Positions 1 through 7,783 of a DNA stretch of 64,000 nucleotides are shown piece by piece. Each line of letters begins with the position of its first letter. Positions within the stretch are counted from its first letter, which is position 1. A program made the translations under genes and the position numbers. The DNA is taken from assembly GCA_027449965.1 (NCBI GenBank), contig DAIDKP010000023.1:119868-183867 (forward strand). The letters are read 5' to 3'. The notes beneath the pieces were generated by a model. It was given only the letters and a program-made list of their open reading frames with translations, did no database searches and was not told where the DNA came from. This DNA is from Acidobacteriaceae bacterium. GTDB lineage: Bacteria; Acidobacteriota; Terriglobia; Terriglobales; Acidobacteriaceae.

Positions 1-690
1 GCGTGGCCCTGCGATGTGCGCCGAGATTTAGACGCGCGCCACGTCCAGACGCAACCCGCCGCACGGACGCAAGGACGAAAATGTATCGAGTCGATGTGGC
101 GAACGGGGAAGGCTGCGGAAGATGCTGCGGGTTGTCTGGGCGGTCCTGGCTGGGCGATGTTTCTCCGCGATGATTCCTGATCTCAACTTCCGGTTTCGAA
201 GTGTTCTTCCGAACGGCCTCCGTTCTCGCATCGTGGGAGCAGCGAGCCTCATCGCACAGGTTGGAAGTCTTTGCGTAGCGGCCCGCAAGCGGGATGTTCT
301 CAACAGGATTGCGGGAAAACCGAAGTCCTTTTCGCGCGATCATTGAACGATGGCTGTGCGGAGTTATGAAAGAATTCTGTTGACGGGAAGCAAACATTCG
401 TTACAATTGTATAAATTTAATCAGTATTTCCCCCTGTAGTTCTCGATCCTCTGATGTACGTTTTGCTATCGCTGCTGGGCGACCGGGGCAGTCCTAATTC
501 ATGCTGCTTACCGAAGAACATCTGTATCACGGTTCTCTGATTCTTGGAACTTTCTCGTCGTTCCTGTGATGTGCTCCGTGCATCCTCAGGGTAGGGTTTC
601 ACTTTCTATCAACTCCGTCGTCGGCTGTATACATTGCAGAGATTTCCTGTTGCCGCCAACGGCTGCTCTATGAATTATTGAGGAGGATGA
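1..690. other. Intergenic region upstream of the TonB-dependent receptor
   Basis: No convincing gene is visible in the first 690 bases. The short open frames on both strands have no recognisable domain, no good ribosome binding site and unlike compositions. The stretch from about 360 to 425 is clearly AT-richer than the surroundings and contains the promoter-like pair listed separately. The rest, from 408 to 690, would be a long 5' untranslated region of the receptor gene. It ends in a strong Shine-Dalgarno sequence (GAGGAGG) four bases before the ATG at 691. Confidence 0.5.
380..407 (+). promoter_or_regulatory. Putative sigma-70-type promoter for the TonB-dependent receptor
   Basis: A -35-like TTGACG at 380-385 is followed after 16 bases by a -10-like TACAAT at 402-407, inside a local AT-rich patch. 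It would start a transcript about 275 bases upstream of the receptor ATG. Assigned by consensus match only. Confidence 0.45.
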
Positions 691-3600
691 ATGCGCGCAG
701 TAAGTGTTCCTCGTGTGTGGAATCGGTATTTGGCAATTCTTCTGGCGGTTGTGTTGCTGGTAGCTGCTCCTGCCTTTGCGCAGGTATATCGCGGCGGCAT
801 CAACGGCACGGTCACGGACGCGACCGGAGCGGCGGTGGCAGGGGCAAAGGTAACGGCCACAGAGGTGGCGACCGCTACGGTGCTGCAGACGGTTTCTTCG
901 GCGGCAGGCGAGTTTTCGTTCAACGATCTTCCGCAGGGTACGTATACCGTGAAGGCCGAAGCACAGGGCTTTGATATCAAGCAAGTAAACGGTGTGCAGG
1001 TGCTGACCGGTAGGGTATACACGCTACCGATCAAGCTGAGCGTTGCCCAGGCGGCCACAACCGTGGAGGTGGCAGCCAATGCGCTTTCACTGGACACGAC
1101 GAGCGAGGTGCAGACGACGGCGATCGAAGGAAAATCGCTGCAGGATGTACCACTGAACGGACGCGACTTTACGCAATTGATGGGGAGCTCGGTGGCGTTT
1201 GCCGGATATAACAACTCTGGCTCTGTGAACGGCATGCGCAACAACCAGCTTAACTACACGATTGACGGCACGGACAACAACGATCTGTACCTGAACGTGA
1301 ACGCGGTGAATCAGGGTAGCATCAGCGGAATTGCGGGCGTGGTGTATCCGGTGGAGGCGCTGGACGAGTATTCGCTGCAGACGACGGGGAACAGCGAATC
1401 GGGCCGCAGCCCGGGCGGGAACCTGAATATTTCCACCAAGTCGGGAACGAACGAGTTTCACGGCGATGGGTACTACTACAACCGCAACGAGGCGCTGGCT
1501 GTGGTTTCGCCTTTTGCGAATCCGGCAGCGCATGAACTGCCGCTGCGCAACCAGAACTATGGTGGTTCGCTGGGCGGGCCAATTATCAAGGACAAGACAT
1601 TTTTCTTCCTGACGTATGAGGAGCAGAAGTTCCTGATTGGTTTGTCAAACACCACAACGGAACCTTCCCCGGCCTATCAGACTCTGGCGCTGGCTGAGTT
1701 GAAGAAATACAACGTGATGCCGAGCCAGGTATCAGAAAATATTCTGAGCCAGCTTTGGGAGCCAAATCTGATTGCCGGTCTTGCAGCGGCGCCGGGCAAC
1801 TACTCCAGCAATGCACCGGAGAATGGCTACAGCCACAACCTGGTTGTTCACTTGGACCAGAACTTCAACGAGAAGAATCATCTCTCGGCGATCTGGTACT
1901 GGGGGCAAGGGTATGCGGATGCGCCTGCCGGATCGCTGTTGCCGAACTACTTCCAGGAAGTGCCGTCGCATAACGAGAACTTCAACTTGACCTGGAACTA
2001 CATCCTGCGCCCGAATCTGACGAACGAGGTGACGGCCGGAGCGAACTTCTTTACACAGGGCTTTGCCGATGCGGTGCACACACAGCAACTGCTGCCGCTT
2101 GTGGGACTGAATACGGGTGCGGCGATTACCGGCGCGCCACTGATTCAGATCAACGGATTTGACTCAATTGGTGTGACGCCAACCTCGGGCCGCAACGACA
2201 TTATGGGCCAGCTGAGCGACATTCTGACTTGGACGGTGGGCAAGCACCAGATTCGCGCAGGCGTGGATTATCGTCGCGCGTATATCGACCTCTACTACAA
2301 CTTTGGTGGTCGTGGCGCCTTCGGCTTCGGCACGGGCGGCGTGCTCGGGCCGTGGTCGGCGGATACGACGGTCACCGATCCAAACGTGCAGAATCTGGCT
2401 GACTTCATGGCCGGTTATGCGAATCATCCGAGCATGATTCTGGGCATTCAGGAGCGCTTCATCTACACCCATACCGGCTCGCTCTACGTACAGGACGCAT
2501 GGCAGGCGACATCGAAGCTGAACGTGAACCTCGGATTGCGTTACGACTATCAGCAGCCGTTCTACACCAATCCTGCGAACAGCTCGATCTTTGACCCGAA
2601 CAACGGTGGACTGCTGGTGGCGGGCACGGGAGGCAATGCGCCAACCTACCCCTACAACAGCAACAAGCTGGACTTCTCGCCGCGCCTGGGCCTGGCGTAT
2701 CAGTTGACGAACAAAACGGTGATTCGCGCGAACTACGGCATCTACTTTGATCAGCCGGCGGGTCAGGCTTTCTATGGCAACCTGGGCGTGTCGAACGGTG
2801 GCGCGAACGGCGTGAATAACAACCCTGCAGGAAGTGAACCAAACTATTCGATCGTTCTGCCTTCGCCGAATCCTCTGGCTCCGGTGTGGCAGTATGACCA
2901 GTCGACGCCGATCTTCACGCCGGCGCTGGGTACGCCCACGGGAAGTAATGTGGCGTCGGTCTACTCGGTTACGCGAAACTTCAAGACGCCCTATGCGGAG
3001 CTGTTCGGGCTGAACGTGGAGCAGAGCCTGGGCTCGGCGTGGCAGTTGACGGTGGGTTATGTGGGGTCGGTGAGCCGTCATAACCTGGTGCTGGTAGACG
3101 CGAACCAGTCGGCATTGGTTCCGGGAATCCAGTTGGATCAGGTGACTACGCCGACGACGGTGAACGGTACGACGTACGGTCCGGTGACGGTGAACGGAAA
3201 CACGTTCAGTGCGCAACAGGCCTCCCGTCCGTATTTCAGCAAGTTTCCCAATATCGGCATCGTGAACCAGATCGACTCGACATCTGCTGCGAGCTTCAAT
3301 GCGCTGCAGGTGACGCTGCAGAGCAGCCTGTGGCATGGACTGACAAGCCAATTTGCTTATTCCTGGAGCCATAACATCGACAACGCCAGCGGCTTCTACA
3401 CGGCTCCGCAAAACTCGTTCAATCTGAACGGGGACCGGGGCAATGCAAGCCAGGATATCCGGAACCACTTCTCGGCGTATCTGAACTACGCGATTCCCGG
3501 CTCTCACCGTGGACCGCAGTATCTGACGCATGGCTGGGAGGTGAACGGCATCTTCAAATTTCAAGGTGGCGAGCCGATCAACGTGGTCACAGGAGCGGAC

Positions 3601-4020
3601 AACAGCGGCACGACGGAGTTCCAGGATCGCGCGACGATTACTGGAGCACCGATCACGAGCAACCACTCGGTGCAGCAGTACTCGTTTGCGCAGTACCTGA
3701 ACCAGAGCAGCTTTGTGGTGCCGGGTCTTGGAACCTATGGCAACATGAGCCGCGACGAGATCTACGGACCGGGCTTTGAGGATGTGGATCTGTCGCTGCT
3801 TAAGAATGTTCCTTTGTACAAGGAACGCGTGAGCGCGCAGTTCCGTGTGGAGATGTTCAACGTCTTCAACCGGGTGAACTTGGCGCAACCGCTCAGCAAC
3901 ATGGGCTACGGTGGTCTGTTTGGGGCCAGCGTAACCACGATTGGAACCTCCTATGGCGCGCCGGGTATCGGATCCGGCGAGCCGTATAACACACAGTTGG
4001 CGATGAAGATCATTTTTTGA
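691..4020 (+). CDS. TonB-dependent receptor, Oar-like, with carboxypeptidase-regulatory-like domain
   Basis: Outer-membrane beta-barrel receptor that would import a large nutrient, typically an oligosaccharide in this phylum, using energy from the TonB/ExbBD system encoded at 50.7-53.4 kb. The N-terminus (residues 1-30) is a Sec signal peptide with an AFA cleavage site. Residues about 33-115 resemble the carboxypeptidase-regulatory-like fold (GTVTDATGAAVAGAKV...), then comes a plug-like region (DVPLNGRDF) and a long barrel ending in a terminal phenylalanine. At 1,109 residues it has the usual size of acidobacterial Oar-type receptors. The start is supported by GAGGAGG four bases upstream. An intrinsic terminator follows the stop codon, so it is probably a single-gene transcript. 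The substrate cannot be read from the sequence; the neighbouring fucosidase makes a fucosylated glycan a reasonable guess. Confidence 0.93.
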   Translation: MRAVSVPRVWNRYLAILLAVVLLVAAPAFAQVYRGGINGTVTDATGAAVAGAKVTATEVATATVLQTVSSAAGEFSFNDLPQGTYTVKAEAQGFDIKQVNGVQVLTGRVYTLPIKLSVAQAATTVEVAANALSLDTTSEVQTTAIEGKSLQDVPLNGRDFTQLMGSSVAFAGYNNSGSVNGMRNNQLNYTIDGTDNNDLYLNVNAVNQGSISGIAGVVYPVEALDEYSLQTTGNSESGRSPGGNLNISTKSGTNEFHGDGYYYNRNEALAVVSPFANPAAHELPLRNQNYGGSLGGPIIKDKTFFFLTYEEQKFLIGLSNTTTEPSPAYQTLALAELKKYNVMPSQVSENILSQLWEPNLIAGLAAAPGNYSSNAPENGYSHNLVVHLDQNFNEKNHLSAIWYWGQGYADAPAGSLLPNYFQEVPSHNENFNLTWNYILRPNLTNEVTAGANFFTQGFADAVHTQQLLPLVGLNTGAAITGAPLIQINGFDSIGVTPTSGRNDIMGQLSDILTWTVGKHQIRAGVDYRRAYIDLYYNFGGRGAFGFGTGGVLGPWSADTTVTDPNVQNLADFMAGYANHPSMILGIQERFIYTHTGSLYVQDAWQATSKLNVNLGLRYDYQQPFYTNPANSSIFDPNNGGLLVAGTGGNAPTYPYNSNKLDFSPRLGLAYQLTNKTVIRANYGIYFDQPAGQAFYGNLGVSNGGANGVNNNPAGSEPNYSIVLPSPNPLAPVWQYDQSTPIFTPALGTPTGSNVASVYSVTRNFKTPYAELFGLNVEQSLGSAWQLTVGYVGSVSRHNLVLVDANQSALVPGIQLDQVTTPTTVNGTTYGPVTVNGNTFSAQQASRPYFSKFPNIGIVNQIDSTSAASFNALQVTLQSSLWHGLTSQFAYSWSHNIDNASGFYTAPQNSFNLNGDRGNASQDIRNHFSAYLNYAIPGSHRGPQYLTHGWEVNGIFKFQGGEPINVVTGADNSGTTEFQDRATITGAPITSNHSVQQYSFAQYLNQSSFVVPGLGTYGNMSRDEIYGPGFEDVDLSLLKNVPLYKERVSAQFRVEMFNVFNRVNLAQPLSNMGYGGLFGASVTTIGTSYGAPGIGSGEPYNTQLAMKIIF

Positions 4021-4041
4021 TCGCAGCGAATCGAGAAGCCG

Positions 4042-4078
4042 CGAAGCCGACCCGGAGACGGGTCGGCTTCGTTTTTTT
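4042..4078 (+). terminator. Strong rho-independent terminator after the receptor gene
   Basis: A perfect 13-bp stem (CGAAGCCGACCCG at 4042-4054 with CGGGTCGGCTTCG at 4059-4071) closes a GAGA (GNRA) tetraloop and is followed at once by seven T residues at 4072-4078. It isolates the receptor transcript from the fucosidase gene. Confidence 0.95.
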
Positions 4079-4118
4079 CGCGGTTATGGGGCTGTCAATA
4101 ATACCGTTTACTGAATCG

Positions 4119-4148
4119 TTGACACGGGTGGACGGGGGTGAATATAGT
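4119..4148 (+). promoter_or_regulatory. Putative strong promoter for the alpha-L-fucosidase gene
   Basis: A perfect -35 TTGACA (4119-4124) and a near-perfect -10 TATAGT (4143-4148) are separated by 18 bases. The predicted transcript start near 4155 lies about 65 bases before the ATG at 4219. This excludes the in-frame GTG at 4138 as the translation start, because that codon lies inside the promoter. Confidence 0.75.
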
Positions 4149-4218
4149 GGGCGCACGCGGCGCGGACGCTGGAGTGTGCCGTCTGGATGGCGCGGAGTTT
4201 GAGCGAGGAGCGGGAACG

Positions 4219-6054
4219 ATGAGCGGACAGGCGACGGGCGGGATGGACAGGCGGGATTTTTGCCGGATGGTGGCGGCGGTGGTAGCGCTGGAACTGGCTC
4301 CGGTGGGTGGGTTTGCGCGGGCGACTGCGGAGGAGACGCAGGCGGCGATTGAGCGGGCGATGAACAGCCTGAAGGTGGATTATGCGGCCTATTGCGCGAC
4401 GCCGGAGATGGAGCGGGAGTTTTTTGCGCTGGTGAAGGCCGAGCTGGCGCGCGAGAAGCTGGATGAGACGGACTGGAAGCCGACGGGGTGGGGCGACAAT
4501 CCGAAGCTGCCGGTCGAGGGCGGATCGTGGGATGGGGTGCCGATGATTGCTCCGGTGGCGGGGCTGAGCGGGGAGGGTCCGTTCCAGCCGACGTGGGAGT
4601 CTCTGATGGAGTATGAGGCGCCGGAGTGGTATCGGGATGCGAAGTTTGGGATGTGGGCGCACTGGTCGCCGCAGTGTGTGCCGGAGGACGGCGACTGGTA
4701 TGCGCGGAATATGTATGTCGAAGGCTCGCGGCAGTACAAGTTTCACCTGGAGAATTATGGGCATCCGTCGAAGTTCGGGTACAAGGACCTGTGCGCGCAG
4801 TGGACGCTGCGGAACTGGGAGCCGGAAGAGCTGATGGAGCGCTACAAGCGCGCGGGGGCGAAGTTCTTTCTGTGCATTGCGAACCATCATGACGGGTTTG
4901 ATTGCTGGGACTCGAAGCATCAGCCGTGGAATGCGGTGAGCTACGGGCCGCGGCGGAATGTGGTGGGGACCTGGGCCCAGACGGCGCGTGCGCAGGGGCT
5001 AAGGTTTGGGGTGACGGTGCATCAGGCGCGGAACTGGTGGTGGTTTCAGCCGTCGCATGGAGCGGACAAGACGGGGCCTTATGCTGGGGTTCCCTATGAC
5101 GGAAGGATGACGGCGGCCGATGGCAAGGGGCAGTGGTGGGAGGGTCTGGACCCGCAGCGGCTCTATGGGGTCAAGCATCCGGAGAATGCGCTGCCAGCGG
5201 CCAGCTTTGCGAAGAATTTCTATGACCGGACGCGGGATTTGATCGACCAGCATGAGCCGGACCTGCTGTATTTTGATAATGCTCTGTTTCCTCTGGGGTG
5301 GGCGGGGATGAATGTGGGTGCGTACTACTACAACCAGAGCCTGAAGCGGAATGGCAGCGTGCAGGGGGTTCTGACCATCAAGAATGTTCCGGATGAGCAC
5401 GCGAAGTCGGTGGTGGTGGATATTGAGCGCGGGCTGACGGATGGGATCCGGGAGTATCCGTGGCAGTCGGAGACGTGCATCGGGGAGTGGCATTATCGGC
5501 GGAGTTTGTATGACCAGGCGGGCGAGTATGGAGGGTATCTGCCGCCGGATGCGGTGATTCACTGGATGATTGATACGGTGAGCAAGAACGGGACGTTTGT
5601 GCTGAATGTGCCGGGAAAGCCAGATGGGACGATTGATCGGAAGGAAAAGGCTGTGGTGGACGGGATTACCGCGTGGATGGAGGCCAATGGAGAGGCAATC
5701 TATGCGACGCGGCCGTGGAAGGTGTTTGGCGAAGGGCCGAATATGATCAAGGCGGGATCGTTTCAGGGGGACAGCATACGGAAGCTGAATGCCCAGGACA
5801 TTCGCTTCACGCGGAGCAAGGATGGGCGGACGGTCTATGCGATGGCGCTGGGCTGGCCGAAGGGCGAGTTTGTGATTGCCGGGCTGGGCACGGCGGCTGC
5901 TGCTGCGCCGGGAAAGATCGGCGCGGTGGAGATGCTGGGTACGGGACGGGCGGTGAGCTGGACGCAGCAGGCGGATGGGCTGCATGTGACGCTGCCGACG
6001 GAGTATCGTCCGCAGGCGGATTATGCGGTGGCGCTGCGGGTGCGGCTCGCGTAG
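4219..6054 (+). CDS. Alpha-L-fucosidase, glycoside hydrolase family 29, Tat-exported
   Basis: Releases terminal alpha-L-fucose from glycans, acting outside the cytoplasm. The chosen ATG has a GAGGAG-type binding site about 9 bases upstream and lies downstream of the promoter. The start region carries a twin-arginine motif (MDRRDFCRM) followed by a hydrophobic stretch, so export by Tat is likely. The catalytic domain shows GH29 landmarks: FGMWAHWSPQ, the NHHDGFDCWDS motif, and LLYFDNALF, where Asp353 is the expected nucleophile. The protein is 611 residues, with a C-terminal region resembling the usual GH29 beta-sandwich. The 3' end overlaps the convergent TauE/SafE gene by 34 bases. The preceding receptor gene suggests joint uptake of fucosylated material, although a terminator separates the two. 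Confidence 0.92.
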   Translation: MSGQATGGMDRRDFCRMVAAVVALELAPVGGFARATAEETQAAIERAMNSLKVDYAAYCATPEMEREFFALVKAELAREKLDETDWKPTGWGDNPKLPVEGGSWDGVPMIAPVAGLSGEGPFQPTWESLMEYEAPEWYRDAKFGMWAHWSPQCVPEDGDWYARNMYVEGSRQYKFHLENYGHPSKFGYKDLCAQWTLRNWEPEELMERYKRAGAKFFLCIANHHDGFDCWDSKHQPWNAVSYGPRRNVVGTWAQTARAQGLRFGVTVHQARNWWWFQPSHGADKTGPYAGVPYDGRMTAADGKGQWWEGLDPQRLYGVKHPENALPAASFAKNFYDRTRDLIDQHEPDLLYFDNALFPLGWAGMNVGAYYYNQSLKRNGSVQGVLTIKNVPDEHAKSVVVDIERGLTDGIREYPWQSETCIGEWHYRRSLYDQAGEYGGYLPPDAVIHWMIDTVSKNGTFVLNVPGKPDGTIDRKEKAVVDGITAWMEANGEAIYATRPWKVFGEGPNMIKAGSFQGDSIRKLNAQDIRFTRSKDGRTVYAMALGWPKGEFVIAGLGTAAAAAPGKIGAVEMLGTGRAVSWTQQADGLHVTLPTEYRPQADYAVALRVRLA

Positions 6055-6890
6055 TTTGGTCGGTGCGGACGCACGAGATTTGCCGAGCGCAGGCTGGAGT
6101 GAAGGAGCTGGCCTCCGAGGGTGAGCAGGACGAGCCAGAGGGCGAGGCGCAGCGGGCGGCGCGGCAGGCGGGTGGCCAGCAGCAGGCCGGTGATGGAGCC
6201 GACGACTCCGCCCAGGAGCATGGGCGGAAGCAGCGGCGAGCGCAGAGCGAGCGGCAGGCCGTGAAGGAGCGAGCCGGCGAGCGAGAGAATGGCTCCGAAG
6301 AGGATGTCGGTGCCGACGACCTGAGCCGGGACGAGCGTGGTGAAGGCGAGCAGGGCTGCGGAGCCGAGCGCTCCGGCGCCGGCAGACGAGAAGCCAACTT
6401 CGGCTCCGACAGGAAGCATGAGCGCGGCGAGCAGCCAGGGGCGGCGATGCGGACTGGTCGCGGCGAGGTGAGCGGCTGAGGCGTGGGCGATTTCGTCGTC
6501 TGCGGCGGGCTGGTGGCTTTCGGCGGGGTGCGACGGGCGGAAGTGGAAGAGGATCTGGCTGGCGGCGGTGGCGATGAGGAGCAGTCCGAGGGCGGCGTTG
6601 AGCAGGCTGAGCGAGTCGGCGAGCTGATGGAGCAGCAGCGAGCCAAGCAGGACGCCGGGAAGCGCGCCGGTGAGAAGCGTGCGCAGGACGGGCCAGGAGA
6701 CATGGCCGCGCGCGATCTGAGCCGGGGCCAGCAGGAGCTTGACGGCGGTGGAAAAGGTGAGTCCGAGGGCGACGGCTTCCGTAGCCGGAACGCCGACGAC
6801 GAGCATGAGCAGCGGCACGGAGAGCGTGCCGGCGCCGACGCCGGTGAGGGCGATGGAGAGCGCGATGAGGAAGCCGAGCAGAGCGGGCAT
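6021..6890 (-). CDS. TauE/SafE family membrane permease
   Basis: A 289-residue polytopic membrane protein with two halves of hydrophobic helices separated by a hydrophilic histidine-rich loop around residues 120-150, as in the TauE/SafE (DUF81) anion exporter family. Glycine-rich helix starts near the N-terminus (ALTGVGAGTLSVPL) and in the second half (GFSSAGAGALGS) match the duplicated family signature. It is the last gene of the cysD-cysN-cysH operon, 76 bases after cysH. A role in sulfite, sulfate or organosulfonate movement linked to sulfur assimilation is therefore likely, but direction and substrate are inference. Its 3' end overlaps the fucosidase gene on the other strand. Confidence 0.85.
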   Translation of the reverse strand: MPALLGFLIALSIALTGVGAGTLSVPLLMLVVGVPATEAVALGLTFSTAVKLLLAPAQIARGHVSWPVLRTLLTGALPGVLLGSLLLHQLADSLSLLNAALGLLLIATAASQILFHFRPSHPAESHQPAADDEIAHASAAHLAATSPHRRPWLLAALMLPVGAEVGFSSAGAGALGSAALLAFTTLVPAQVVGTDILFGAILSLAGSLLHGLPLALRSPLLPPMLLGGVVGSITGLLLATRLPRRPLRLALWLVLLTLGGQLLHSSLRSANLVRPHRPNYASRTRSATA

Positions 6891-6939
6891 GGGAGTGGGT
6901 CCGGGTGAGTGCGACGGGTTTGGCGCGGCGAATCAGGCC

Positions 6940-6972
6940 GCGCGATTGGTCAGGCGGCGCGATTGGTCAGGC
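6940..6972. repeat. Short 17-bp tandem repeat at the cysH stop
   Basis: The unit GCGCGATTGGTCAGGC occurs at 6940-6955 and again at 6957-6972 (period 17), with a diverged third copy just to the left. The cysH stop codon (6967-6969) lies within the second copy, so repeat slippage could change the C-terminus of CysH. Confidence 0.8.
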
Positions 6973-7737
6973 TGCGCGGCCGGGTTCGGGTGCTGACGGG
7001 TTGGGTGCGGCTTCGATGTGGATGCCGCACTCGACCTTTCGCCCGGCCCAGCGCCCGGAGCGGGGATCGTTGGGGTCGAGCGGGAGTGTGGTGCAGGGCT
7101 GGCAGCCGATGCTGGTGTAGCCCTGGGCGTAGAGCGGCAGCAGGGGAATCGCGAGCATTTCGCAGGCGTACCAGATGTCGCGCGTGGACCAGTGGGCGAG
7201 CGGGGCGAGCTTGAGGATAGTCTGGCCGCCGGGCAGGGCGAAATCGGCGGATTCTTCGAGCGCGGTGCGGCTGCGGGCCTGTTCGCGGCGCAGGCCAGTG
7301 AACCAGGTTTTGTAACCGGCGAGCGCGGCGAAGAGCGGCTCGACTTTGCGGAGTTTGCAGCACTGGTCGGGCGCGGACTGGTGGAGCAGGCCGTGCTGGC
7401 GCTCCTGGTCGGCGACGGATTGGGCCGGAAGCAGGTTGATGAGGTTCATCCGCCAGTCGCGGGCGAGCTGGTCGCGGTAGGCGAGGGTTTCGGCGAAGTG
7501 GTAGCCGGTGTCGAGAAAGAGGATGGGCAGGTTGGGCGCGAGGTCGAGAGCGAGGCGCGCGAGCAGAACGTCCTCGGCCTGGAAGCTGCAGGTGAGGCAG
7601 ACGCCTTCCGGCGACGGGGTGAGATGGTGGCGGAGCGTGGCGCGGACGCGCTCCAGGCGCGAGGCCAGTCCCGAGCCGAGATCGGCGGGGATTTCGGCGG
7701 GGATGGTCGAAGGGCTGGCGGGTTTTTCGGTCGTCAT
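6967..7737 (-). CDS. cysH: Assimilatory adenylyl-sulfate (APS) reductase, CysH family
   Basis: Reduces activated sulfate to sulfite in assimilatory sulfur metabolism, using thioredoxin. The protein is 256 residues; the ATG at 7737 replaces a much longer open frame whose N-terminal extension is low-complexity and out of character. The PP-loop-like start (CLTCSFQAEDVLL), the cysteine pairs CCKLRK and CQPC, and the C-terminal ECGIH motif with the redox cysteine are all present. The two cysteine pairs are the known ligands of the [4Fe-4S] cluster in the APS-specific type (EC 1.8.4.10) and are missing in PAPS-specific enzymes. The gene lies 46 bases after cysN. The APS specificity fits the degenerate APS-kinase tail seen in CysN. 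Confidence 0.92.
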   Translation of the reverse strand: MTTEKPASPSTIPAEIPADLGSGLASRLERVRATLRHHLTPSPEGVCLTCSFQAEDVLLARLALDLAPNLPILFLDTGYHFAETLAYRDQLARDWRMNLINLLPAQSVADQERQHGLLHQSAPDQCCKLRKVEPLFAALAGYKTWFTGLRREQARSRTALEESADFALPGGQTILKLAPLAHWSTRDIWYACEMLAIPLLPLYAQGYTSIGCQPCTTLPLDPNDPRSGRWAGRKVECGIHIEAAPNPSAPEPGRAA

Positions 7738-7783
7738 GCGAGTGGTTCTCCGGGAGCGGGCGGTGGGCAGATGTTTGCCGGGG

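Noticed and set aside
4138..4218. GTG start 27 codons upstream for the fucosidase
   Set aside because: The codon lies within a near-consensus promoter (TTGACA-18-TATAGT), and the ATG at 4219 has a better binding site and Tat signal position.
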